A stretch of DNA of 64,000 bases from Sulfuritalea sp. Its GTDB lineage: Bacteria > Pseudomonadota > Gammaproteobacteria > Burkholderiales > Rhodocyclaceae. Each line of letters opens with the position of its first letter. The stretch's first letter is position 1. The stretch lies in NCBI RefSeq assembly GCF_017302275.1, contig NZ_JAFLDR010000001.1, forward strand, positions 124,001-188,000, in the 5' to 3' direction. A program made the position numbers and the translations under genes. Of the stretch, positions 8,774-15,927 are shown piece after piece. The notes below the pieces were generated by a model, which did not search any database, was not told the DNA's origin, and saw nothing but the letters and a program-made list of their open reading frames with translations.

Positions 8774-8980
8774 ATGGACATCCGCACTGACCCACCACTC
8801 CGCCACAAATTCACCGTTGAAGTTGATGGCAAGACTCACAAGGGCACCTACTGGGTAGCAGGGAAGATACACACTGTCTCTACTGGCTTGGGTGGCAAGA
8901 GCAAGCAGGTTGGCACGATGGAGCCTGAAGCCCTGGCAAAGCAACTGCTGCTTGAGATGGTGAAGGCTGGTAAGGTGTGA
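8774..8980 (+). CDS. Hypothetical 68-residue protein
   Basis: Read from the ATG at 8774 (MDIRTDPPLRHKFTVEVDGK). The protein is hydrophilic, with a likely beta hairpin (GKTHKGTYWVAGKIHTVSTG) and a C-terminal helix (ALAKQLLLEMVKAGKV). It precedes the GGDEF gene by 22 bp in the same direction. I do not recognise the family. An earlier in-frame ATG at 8738 adds a hydrophobic leader but has no clear ribosome site. Confidence 0.55.
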   Translation: MDIRTDPPLRHKFTVEVDGKTHKGTYWVAGKIHTVSTGLGGKSKQVGTMEPEALAKQLLLEMVKAGKV

Positions 8981-9002
8981 TTCGCTGCCACCAAATCGAG
9001 TC

Positions 9003-9863
9003 ATGACAGAGCAAAAGATCTCCTTCTATGCTAGCAGCTCACTGATAGCGGCGGAAGTAGCTCTCATCAGTTTCCTGAACTATGCAGCAGGAAAATATCT
9101 TCCTGGCGAGATAGGGAGGTACATCTCATTGGATGTGCTGTTCTGCCTGCCCATCATCCAAACGGCCCGTATGGCAGCAATTCATCTCGCTGCACGCAAT
9201 TCCGATACACAGACCTCCACCTTTGTCGGGATAGCATTGGCACTTGCATGGAGCGGGACCGAGGCGGCTGTCATCTGGCCAGAGTTCCCATTGCATGCAC
9301 TCCTATTGAACTCATTTACCCGCAGCGTCGTCTTTACGGTGTTGGGCCGGGTAATGCTCAAGTTGTGGCGCGAGAGTGAATACGCCCATAAGGATGTGCT
9401 GACTGGTTTAGCGAATCGCCTGGAGCTTTTAGAACGGCTGGAAATCGAACAGGTCCGCAGTGAGCGTTCCGGCAGTCCCTATTCGTTGTTGTACATTGAT
9501 ATCGACCAGTTCAAGTGTCTGAATGACAGCCATGGACATCACGTCGGTGACGAGGCCCTTAAGCTCATAGCGGACATACTGAGGGCGAGCTCCAGAGCAG
9601 TTGACGTTGCTGCCCGTATTGGAGGGGATGAGTTTCTGTTGTTGCTCCCCGATACAGACAAGCAGTCTTGCGATGTTCTGATCAAGCGGATCGAGGACTT
9701 GTCCAAGCAAGCTTTTGAGGAACGAGCCTGGCAGATATCGGTATCAATCGGCCAAGCCACCAAGATTGGCAAGAATCAAACGGCGGATGGAATGATCCAA
9801 ATGGCCGATGCGAACATGTACGAAGCCAAAAGGATGAAGCAGCCGATGATGAATGGCACATAA
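9003..9863 (+). CDS. Membrane-anchored diguanylate cyclase (GGDEF)
   Basis: Makes cyclic di-GMP from two GTP. The 286-residue protein has an N-terminal region with several hydrophobic segments (about residues 7-115), then a GGDEF domain at about 130-285: DVLTGLANRLELLERLE, YIDIDQFKCLNDSHGHHVGD, and the active-site GGDEF in ARIGGDEFLLLLP. An inhibitory I-site is present (RAVD, five residues before GGDEF), so product feedback is likely. SXT-family elements are known to carry diguanylate cyclases that affect biofilm and transfer; here it sits on the backbone between finO-like and traD blocks. Catalytic residues look intact. Confidence 0.93.
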   Translation: MTEQKISFYASSSLIAAEVALISFLNYAAGKYLPGEIGRYISLDVLFCLPIIQTARMAAIHLAARNSDTQTSTFVGIALALAWSGTEAAVIWPEFPLHALLLNSFTRSVVFTVLGRVMLKLWRESEYAHKDVLTGLANRLELLERLEIEQVRSERSGSPYSLLYIDIDQFKCLNDSHGHHVGDEALKLIADILRASSRAVDVAARIGGDEFLLLLPDTDKQSCDVLIKRIEDLSKQAFEERAWQISVSIGQATKIGKNQTADGMIQMADANMYEAKRMKQPMMNGT

Positions 9864-9918
9864 GCCAGTGATTCGCTTACCCGAGGCCGTATCTTCTATG
9901 CGAGAGATGGAGGAGACC

Positions 9919-10041
9919 TCACGATTGACGCACCAGACAAGATGTACTCAACATACCCGGCAGATCGGCGATCAGACGTCCCTTCTGCTTGCCGAAGGAC
10001 ATGACGCGTGTGACCAGCAACTCAAGGTCTTCAGGACGCAT
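9919..10041 (-). pseudogene. Remnant of a DUF3820-like protein
   Basis: A 40-codon reading beginning MRPEDLELLVTRVMSFGKQK then GRLIADLPG resembles the N-terminal half of DUF3820 proteins (pattern PEDL..L....MPFGK.KGR...DLP). After LPG the frame is lost and stops; the neighbouring frame contains HLVWCVNRE, similar to the expected continuation (YL.WF...), so a frameshift followed by decay is likely. It is on the minus strand just downstream of the small regulator. The call rests on memory of the family pattern only. Confidence 0.4.
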
Positions 10042-10063
10042 CCGGATCAGTTGTCCCTGGTCC

Positions 10064-10282
10064 TTACTTCACCGCCTCGGCCAGATCCTTGTCCGTCACC
10101 TTCCCCGAACGATGAAGCCATAGCAGAATAGCCAACGGCTTCGGAATATTGCGACCGGATTCGTAGCGGGATCCGCCTGACTGGGTGACGCCGTACCGCG
10201 TCCAGAAATCCTTCTGATTGAGGTTCTCTTTCTTGCGGGTAATCGAGATGTCGGAAAAATCGAGCTTTTTCTTGCGGGCCAT
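10064..10282 (-). CDS. Small helix-turn-helix regulator
   Basis: A 72-residue DNA-binding protein of the XRE-like type often found in conjugative elements. The core KENLNQKDFWTRYGVTQSGG followed by SRYESGRNIPKPLAILLWLH fits a compact helix-turn-helix with the recognition helix at VTQSGGSRYE; the tail is a short helix. It has a strong ribosome site (AAAGGAG) before the ATG at 10282. A perfect palindrome 42 bp upstream is a good candidate operator, which would make it autoregulated. Targets cannot be read from sequence. Confidence 0.75.
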   Translation of the reverse strand: MARKKKLDFSDISITRKKENLNQKDFWTRYGVTQSGGSRYESGRNIPKPLAILLWLHRSGKVTDKDLAEAVK

Positions 10283-10323
10283 GATGAACTCCTTTGATGG
10301 TGTTGGTGAAGTCGCTATGCTAA

Positions 10324-10338
10324 CCCAATACTATTGGG
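10324..10338. promoter_or_regulatory. Palindromic operator candidate upstream of the small regulator
   Basis: The 15-bp sequence CCCAATACTATTGGG is a perfect inverted repeat (7-bp arms around a central C). It lies 42 bp before the start of the minus-strand helix-turn-helix gene, where its promoter should be. Autorepression is inferred from the position only. Confidence 0.5.
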
Positions 10339-10555
10339 GACGGAATTATTGGCGCTTGTCGATCACGAAATCGGAATACTCTACCCATCGGCGGCTGCCA
10401 GCCTACGGCAGCGTTCATGGCAGAGTATTGTCTTCCTGAGCAACGCGCAGCTCGCAGGCCGGAACGAAGCAACGACTCCAACACAGGCAAGACCACATTT
10501 CCATTCAATCCCGCTTCACAGACCCTGCCGACCGTCGGCCCAGTCGCGAAATCAT

Positions 10556-11149
10556 TCAGAGCCTCTTTTGCAGGTTGCTCGCCCACAGCCAGAGCGAGAA
10601 CGCCATGAAGCCAATCACCGCCGGTGCCACAAAGATCGGCGCCGGAACCGGAAGACACAACCAGACGACCATCGCCACGGTGATCAGGCGAAAGAAGTGA
10701 ATGCCGATCTTGTGTCGAATCGGGCTTTGGGAGACGAAAGAGTGCTTGCGAATCTCCCGAATCAAGAGTCCGTCGGCCGCTGCCGCCAGGATCAACGGAA
10801 TCCCGATCAGTCCCCACATCAGAAGCGCATAGGCCCGATACACAATCAGACTGGCCCATAACAAGGTGACATAGATCCTGCCCGTCAGCCAACTATCGAT
10901 CTGGCTGTTCCCGAGACCACCGGCTGCACGTTCCCCTTGCCTGGCGACCTGGTTGAGTACGTCCACCGCCTCAGTTCCAATCCAGCGATGGGTGCTGTCT
11001 CCTGCCCACAGGGCCATTTTCTCCTGCTCGGTCCGCCAGGACGACTCAAGCACCTTTTCCGGAATCAGTGCCCAGAAGACGAGAACGCCCACCATCAGGA
11101 TGATGGTCACAAAGGCGCCCCACTCTCCCTGTTTTCTAACCGGTCTCAC
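10556..11149 (-). CDS. DUF4400-type integral membrane protein
   Basis: A 197-residue membrane protein with hydrophobic helices at about residues 12-32 (FVTIILMVGVLVFWALIP), 95-130 (ITVTLLWASLIVYRA and YALLMWGLIGIPLILAA) and 160-195. The layout, the SSWRTEQEKM segment after helix 1 and the position immediately downstream of traD match the DUF4400 proteins found beside traD in SXT/R391-like and IncA/C-like elements. Role unknown; the conserved linkage to the coupling protein suggests a mating function such as exclusion or substrate gating. It starts 3 bp after traD ends. Confidence 0.75.
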   Translation of the reverse strand: MRPVRKQGEWGAFVTIILMVGVLVFWALIPEKVLESSWRTEQEKMALWAGDSTHRWIGTEAVDVLNQVARQGERAAGGLGNSQIDSWLTGRIYVTLLWASLIVYRAYALLMWGLIGIPLILAAAADGLLIREIRKHSFVSQSPIRHKIGIHFFRLITVAMVVWLCLPVPAPIFVAPAVIGFMAFSLWLWASNLQKRL

Positions 11150-11152
11150 GTA

Positions 11153-12955
11153 TCACCTCAAGATCGGGATACGTCCCTTGATCGTCCGCCCCCCGGACAA
11201 TCGAGCAAAGAAATGAAGTGGAGGTAACTCACTCAGGATGGCCGGCGGAATGAGGTCCGCTTCCTCCTCGGTAGCCTGTTCCTGATAGGACGCGGTGTAT
11301 TCATCATGGATTCTGGAATCGACGTTATGGCCATAGCGAATCATCATCACTCTGGCCTTGATCTTTGGTATCCCATCGGCGATGTACTTCTGTGTTTCGG
11401 CATCGAGGACGCGCAGGGCAATCTTGTTGTTGGTGTTGGCAAGTACCTGCCGGGCCTTGTTCTCGTCGCCCAAGCGACTGGCAAAGTCAGCAAACGTCTG
11501 GGTGGCGATCGTCACGCGAAACAAAGCACCGCCACCCTTGTTCATCAACTGAATGGTCGGCTGATTGATGACCTCCGCTGCCTCGTCAATAAACAGGTTC
11601 ACGGGCTTGAGGGTGTTGATGCCGTAGTTGTAGCGGTCGCCTGCCACGGCGGCGAGATCCGCCAAGAGAACGGAGCCTATGGCGCTGCCGACTGTCGCAT
11701 CGGCCAGCGAATCCAGGCCGACGTAGAGCACCTTTTCGGTCCGAATGGCACGCGCCATGTCCGTAACGTGCCGCTCGTGCCCGGAATCAAGATTGGGTGA
11801 TAGAAGCTCCGTGAGCGGGTCGCTAGTCAGCATGGAGAGGATCGGGATCAGCGAGGCCACCATCTTCTGAAAGTGCTCGCGGTTGTGCTCGTAGGTCGAG
11901 ATCAAGCCATCCAGATCGACTGACTGCGTGTCATGGATGACGACTTGCTTGTAGAAACTGATGTAGGCGAGCAGCTGGTTCCCTCTGTATTGCTTGATGA
12001 AGCTACTGATCCGGGACTCCCAGTCCGGGACGTGATGCTTGAAATGGAGCCGCAGCGCCTTGAGCAGAAGATCGTCCGGCCCGCCCTCGATATACCGACG
12101 CAACTGGACGAGGTTCGGCCGAATCCCCGTGGCAATCAGCCCATTCACGATATCGTTGAGAACCTTCCAGCCGAATGCCGTGAAGGGATCTGCCCCGGTT
12201 TCGGAAGGAATCAGGGCAGCGATACGGCTGGCCAGTTCAGTCTTCCGGTTCCAGTTGCGAAGAGGATCGATGCAGACAGACTTCTCTGGATGCGCCGGAT
12301 GAAAATAAATGAAACGATCCGCCTGACCAAGGGCCTCACACACCCTGCGGGCATTCTCGGCAAGGCCGTGGTCGCCTTTGGGGTCAATGATGATGACCGG
12401 CTCACCGCGGGCAATAGCTTGCGCGATCAGCAGATCGAGCAAGCGGGTTTTGCCGACACGGGTGGTGCCCACGATCAAGGTATGCCCGACCAGGCTATCC
12501 AGATCGACATGGATACCCCCTTCCCTGGCCAGACCATGGAGCCAGTACGCGCCATCCTTGTGGAGCAGTTCCTTCCCCATCTGTGCCGCGATGCCACGAC
12601 CAATCAGGGAATGCATGCGACAGGCTTCAATGTCCGTCCAGTGGAACCCACATCCCAGCCAGATGGACTCCCGCCGGGCAGCGGCGTGCGCAATGCCGAT
12701 CACTTCCGGTATCCCGATGAACTGCTTGTCCGTGAGGCGAATTCGCGCGCCGTCCTGACTTCGCCGCCACGCCTGAAGCGCTCGCAGCCCACCGATTCCG
12801 ACGCAGAATAGTGACGCAGCGACCCCCATGCGAGAGGGCACCGGCAGGGTTCTCGTCACCACGAGCATCAGACTGGCCGCTCCAAGCCAGACGCCCGTCA
12901 TGCGCCATTCGTAGATCGGCCGCCAGGGATAGTCAAAATCGTAGGTGTTGCGCAT
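11153..12955 (-). CDS. traD: TraD, type IV coupling protein
   Basis: Hexameric inner-membrane ATPase that brings the relaxosome to the secretion channel. The 600-residue protein has two N-terminal membrane segments (about residues 20-60), then the motor domain with Walker A LIVGTTRVGKTRLLDLL at about residue 175, an early FIYFHPAHPEKSVCIDPLRNW segment and Walker B NLFIDEAAEVI at about 460. It matches TraD of the SXT/IncA-C branch (about 600 residues) rather than the longer F TraD. It is followed directly by the DUF4400 gene. No relaxase gene is adjacent within the window; it probably lies elsewhere in the element. Confidence 0.93.
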   Translation of the reverse strand: MRNTYDFDYPWRPIYEWRMTGVWLGAASLMLVVTRTLPVPSRMGVAASLFCVGIGGLRALQAWRRSQDGARIRLTDKQFIGIPEVIGIAHAAARRESIWLGCGFHWTDIEACRMHSLIGRGIAAQMGKELLHKDGAYWLHGLAREGGIHVDLDSLVGHTLIVGTTRVGKTRLLDLLIAQAIARGEPVIIIDPKGDHGLAENARRVCEALGQADRFIYFHPAHPEKSVCIDPLRNWNRKTELASRIAALIPSETGADPFTAFGWKVLNDIVNGLIATGIRPNLVQLRRYIEGGPDDLLLKALRLHFKHHVPDWESRISSFIKQYRGNQLLAYISFYKQVVIHDTQSVDLDGLISTYEHNREHFQKMVASLIPILSMLTSDPLTELLSPNLDSGHERHVTDMARAIRTEKVLYVGLDSLADATVGSAIGSVLLADLAAVAGDRYNYGINTLKPVNLFIDEAAEVINQPTIQLMNKGGGALFRVTIATQTFADFASRLGDENKARQVLANTNNKIALRVLDAETQKYIADGIPKIKARVMMIRYGHNVDSRIHDEYTASYQEQATEEEADLIPPAILSELPPLHFFARLSGGRTIKGRIPILR

Positions 12956-13003
12956 GAGCTGGCTGAATGAATCGACTATTTCAGGGAGCGTCTTCAGGCC
13001 CGA

Positions 13004-13408
13004 TTACTGACCTGCCAGCGCCTCGATGACCGCCGCCGCTTTTTCCGCCATGGCCTCCACAGGGACGCGATAGGCATCCAGGTCCTCGTCCCGATGATCG
13101 GCCAATGCCTTTGCAATGCCACGCTTGATGGCCTCGTAACGCAGATGCGGTTGCGAGATGATCATCCTGGCGATCTCCGGCAGGCCGTAGCGCTTGACGA
13201 ATTGGTGCCAGGAGGTGGCATATTTGGCCGGATGCCGTGTCGCAGCAAGCCGGGTCAAGCCGTTGGCAAGTTCGATCACGATGACATAACCGCCCTCGGT
13301 CAGAGTGGTGGCCGCCACCGTCAGATCCGCCAGGTCCGGGCTTCCGTCATAGATCCAAAGCGGCTTGAGACCTTTCTTTCTCTTCATGCTTTTACGGGTG
13401 TGGCTCAT
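13004..13408 (-). CDS. Hypothetical protein upstream of traD
   Basis: A 134-residue basic protein starting MSHTRKSMKRKKGLKPLWIY. A central mixed alpha/beta region (GGYVIVIELANGLTRLAATR) is followed by PAKYATSWHQFVKRYGLPEI and a helical, acidic C-terminus. I do not recognise a family. It ends 48 bp before traD, so the two are probably co-transcribed, and the shared GTGAAAAGCGCAC motif lies 49 bp upstream of its start, suggesting that the traD operon is controlled there. Confidence 0.6.
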   Translation of the reverse strand: MSHTRKSMKRKKGLKPLWIYDGSPDLADLTVAATTLTEGGYVIVIELANGLTRLAATRHPAKYATSWHQFVKRYGLPEIARMIISQPHLRYEAIKRGIAKALADHRDEDLDAYRVPVEAMAEKAAAVIEALAGQ

Positions 13409-13486
13409 CGGTTTCGGGATACGCCAAACTTAGCATTCGAGATCCATGGAACGCGCGTGAAAAGCGCACGAAAGTGTTCCATTTCA
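13409..13486. promoter_or_regulatory. Upstream region of the traD operon with element-wide repeat motif
   Basis: The 13-mer GTGAAAAGCGCAC is at 13457-13469. It is enclosed by a wider inverted repeat, ATGGAAC at 13447-13453 and GTTCCAT at 13480-13486. Exact copies of the 13-mer occur upstream of the trfA-like gene and of the par cluster, so it is probably an operator for an element-encoded repressor. Confidence 0.6.
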
Positions 13487-13558
13487 AAATCGTCAAGAGG
13501 CCTTACCTCGGCGGAATGGTGAATTTGCGCGACCGTCATGAAATGATTTCTGACCGCA

Positions 13559-14110
13559 TCATTGGCTCACGACAGCGGCTTCCATCTGCGCCTGCCAGCG
13601 GTGGGCCAGCGCAATTGTTCCGGGTTGAATTCGAATCTTGTCCAACCGCTCGCTTGCCAGCGCCATGAGTTCGCTCACCGGCTTGCCATCCCTTACGGCC
13701 GTCCAGGCGGAGTTCATCGGTATCTCCGCCAAAGCCTGCTCGACCCAGTAGCTGAGGCTCCACTCCAAGTTGTCGGAATCTGACTCCAGGTTTTGGCGAA
13801 GATGGGTTTCCATGAGGTTGGCAACACACAGCGCCACCTTGTCCGAGATGCTGACGACCGGCCAGCCTGCCATCAGTTGCTTCGCTTCCTGGGTCGCCTT
13901 GGCAATGGCCTTTTCTCTGGCTTCCTCAGTGCGCCTGGTCTGCGTTACCTGAGTTGCAACCTGTCGACCACTGCTTAAAAGCACCGAAGCAGCTTTCAGT
14001 AACGACGCTTTGTCGGCCTCATTCAGGTCGAGCCGCGCGGCAAGATGCCGAAGCGCGGTATCGGTGCGCCGCACTTGGGTAACAAGCTTTTTCAGTTCGC
14101 TGGCAGTCAC
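13559..14110 (-). CDS. Hypothetical helical protein near the replication origin
   Basis: A 183-residue, largely alpha-helical protein (MTASELKKLVTQVRRTDTAL...). The first 100 residues look like a coiled coil or helical bundle with many Arg/Gln (QVATQVTQTRRTEEAREKAI); the C-terminal part contains LEWSLSYWVEQALAEIPM. I do not recognise the family. It lies directly next to the iteron cluster and could be a replication or partition accessory protein similar in style to KfrA-like proteins, but no clear helix-turn-helix is visible. Confidence 0.55.
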   Translation of the reverse strand: MTASELKKLVTQVRRTDTALRHLAARLDLNEADKASLLKAASVLLSSGRQVATQVTQTRRTEEAREKAIAKATQEAKQLMAGWPVVSISDKVALCVANLMETHLRQNLESDSDNLEWSLSYWVEQALAEIPMNSAWTAVRDGKPVSELMALASERLDKIRIQPGTIALAHRWQAQMEAAVVSQ

Positions 14111-14139
14111 GAGTTCTCCGATCCGGGTGCGACGGTTTA

Positions 14140-14400
14140 CTGATTAAGAAAGGATTAAAAGAAGATTAGGGGCATTTGTGAATAACCCTTGAATGCCTCT
14201 ATTGGCAAGGCTTGCAGAGCTTTTTCCGGCATCGTCTTCATAGGCGCTATCCCCCGATGTCCCTAGGCGCTATCCCCTCAGTCGCATAGGCGCTATCCCG
14301 TTACCCTCTAGGCGCTATCCCCTCACCGTGACCGCGAAACATAGGCGCTGTCCCCCTACCCCATAGGTGCTATCCCCTCACGTTTTCCGAGTTATCCACA
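14140..14400. other. Iteron-type replication origin (oriV candidate)
   Basis: Six direct repeats of TAGGCGCTATCCCC (with small variants) start at 14241, 14264, 14287, 14309, 14342 and 14364, spaced 22-33 bp apart. A perfect DnaA box, TTATCCACA, follows at 14392-14400, and an A+T-rich stretch lies on the other side at about 14145-14185. The adjoining minus-strand gene is a TrfA-like initiator. Iterons plus DnaA box plus AT-rich DNA plus initiator is the classic plan of iteron plasmids such as RK2. The last iteron and the DnaA box overlap the 3' end of the initiator gene. Confidence 0.85.
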
Positions 14401-15260
14401 ACCGGCTTCTGGCCTGCTTGCTTGGCGACATGCACCAGGTCGGCCTCGGCAATCCGCCATGCCCAGCCGGTGACCTCAGCCATCTTCGACATCGCAGCCC
14501 GCAGTTCCTGTCGAAAACTGAAGAGATGCTCGTTCTCGCTGCCGGCCAGGCGACGCAGGGTTTCAACCTTGTACGGATAGGGCTCGGCATGCGTTGAATA
14601 GAAGCCATGCAGCCACTGCGCAAGGGGTTGCCGTCGCAAGGCCCAGCGCTGCGCCCACTCGATCTGAGTCCAGCCATCAGCGCCGTAAAGAATCGCTACA
14701 CGAGGATTGACCTCGATCACAAACTCCATGGTGACTTCATCACGAACCCCATGGTGGATCAGGGGGCCGAAGTAAGCTCGCTTACCATCGCTGATTTCGA
14801 CGACCGAGGACGCAAGATCGAGCAGTACCCCTTTAAGCCATTCTCGATCACTCTTGCCCGTATTGCGGCCGATGGCCTTCAGAAAGGAATACCCGGTGAA
14901 GCGAATCTGGCAGCCGGTTCCGTTGATCCTGGCCAGATGCAGGCAGTGTTCCCAGACGTCGAGGTCAGATTGACTCAGTCGCGGGCCATTGAAGACGATA
15001 GTCAGCCCATTCACGGACTGGAGCTGTGCGCGTTTAAGGAACTTGCGCGGGCCTTTGCGAATCGCCCCGAACAGTGATGACCGCAGGGCACCGTTCGGGA
15101 TGCCACGGGCCTTTTCCGGCCATTCCGGGAGGCCTGCCGCGATGGTCTCCTGCTCGCGACGCTGCTTTGCTTGATCTGCCGCTTTTGCAATCCATCCGGG
15201 CGCGGGCGACTTGCTCTTTTCGCCGAACTGAAAGGGCACTTGGCCATCGTGGATTTCCAT
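14370..15260 (-). CDS. trfA: TrfA-like plasmid replication initiator
   Basis: Iteron-binding initiator with two winged-helix domains. The 296-residue protein contains the TrfA-type segments PNGALRSSLFGAI, RLSQSDLDVWEHCLHLAR and FTGYSFLKAIGRNTGKSDRE, LKGVLLDLASSVVEISDG, a mid-protein FVIEVNPRVAILYGADGWTQ and LRRQPLAQWLHGFYSTHAEP. The length fits the long form of TrfA relatives. Its 3' end reaches into the iterons. Upstream (15297-15325) is an inverted repeat carrying the element-wide GTGAAAAGCGCAC motif, so expression is likely repressed by the shared regulator. Its presence means the element can probably replicate on its own at some stage. Confidence 0.88.
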   Translation of the reverse strand: MEIHDGQVPFQFGEKSKSPAPGWIAKAADQAKQRREQETIAAGLPEWPEKARGIPNGALRSSLFGAIRKGPRKFLKRAQLQSVNGLTIVFNGPRLSQSDLDVWEHCLHLARINGTGCQIRFTGYSFLKAIGRNTGKSDREWLKGVLLDLASSVVEISDGKRAYFGPLIHHGVRDEVTMEFVIEVNPRVAILYGADGWTQIEWAQRWALRRQPLAQWLHGFYSTHAEPYPYKVETLRRLAGSENEHLFSFRQELRAAMSKMAEVTGWAWRIAEADLVHVAKQAGQKPVVDNSENVRG

Positions 15261-15296
15261 TCCACAGTTGTATCAGGGCGGACTGCAAAATCGCTA

Positions 15297-15325
15297 GTGA
15301 AAAGCGCACCGGTTGGGCGCTTTTC
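15297..15325. promoter_or_regulatory. Inverted-repeat operator candidate upstream of trfA-like gene
   Basis: GAAAAGCGC at 15299-15307 and GCGCTTTTC at 15317-15325 form a perfect 9-bp inverted repeat. The left half contains the 13-mer GTGAAAAGCGCAC (15297-15309) shared with two other backbone control regions. It lies about 40-65 bp before the initiator start, a normal operator position. Confidence 0.65.
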
Positions 15326-15497
15326 GGTTCGCGCCGGGAATCATCGTCGTGGCCAAACTCGAAATCCCGTTCTGGTCCATTCCTGGCGATGCGTAGTACC
15401 AAATTTACTTGTTTCTGCAAGTACGTGACACCACATCAAGAGCGTAATCTGTTCCCTGCACTGTCGGCGCGCGTTTCAAGCTACCCAGCTGTGCGCG

Positions 15498-15869
15498 TTG
15501 AATTTTACCCAGAGGCTAAAGCCGAAACACGTCGAGGGATTGGTCGAGCGCGGGAAGATGGCGGGTCTGGCCGTCGGCACGATCAGGAATAGGATAGCAG
15601 AGCTTCGCTGGTGGGCCGAGAAGATCGGCAAGCAAAACGTCGTCGCCAGAGACAACGATCACTATGGCATCGGTCACCAACAGTACGTCACCAATGTTAG
15701 CAAGGCCCGTGAGCTAACAGCCGGCGATCTGGCGAAGATCACCGACCCGTACACGTGGATGTCGCTGCAGCTACAGGCGACGTTCGGATTGCGACGCGGG
15801 GAATCGATCAAGATCCGGCCCGAGTTGGGCGGATCGCGGCGACAAGCTAGTTCTGAAGGATACCTGAAC
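15498..15869 (+). pseudogene. Tyrosine integrase remnant (truncated and frameshifted)
   Basis: The reading from about 15498 (FTQRLKPKHVEGLVERGKMA, LRWWAEKIGKQNVV, DPYTWMSLQLQATFGLRRGE) matches the core-binding and first catalytic part of an integrase-domain protein, with the first catalytic Arg in FGLRRGE. The usual first ~45 residues are missing. At about 15828 the frame shifts: the expected ADRGDKLVLK continues in another frame and stops at about 15869, and the rest of the catalytic domain is absent. It is a decayed integrase at the left border of the defence block and may mark how that block arrived. Confidence 0.75.
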
Positions 15870-15927
15870 CATCCTTGCAAAATGGATAAACTGGTGGCGA
15901 AAGAATATTGTTGCTGCGGAGGAACGG

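Noticed and set aside
10320-10892. A 190-codon minus-strand reading
   Set aside because: It overlaps the DUF4400 gene in another frame, is Gly/Ser/Asp-rich without hydrophobic pattern, and has no ribosome site.
14241-14377. CRISPR array from the repeated TAGGCGCTATCCCC units
   Set aside because: Units are 14 bp with 8-19-bp gaps, no cas genes are present, and the initiator gene and DnaA box make them iterons. No other CRISPR-like array was seen.
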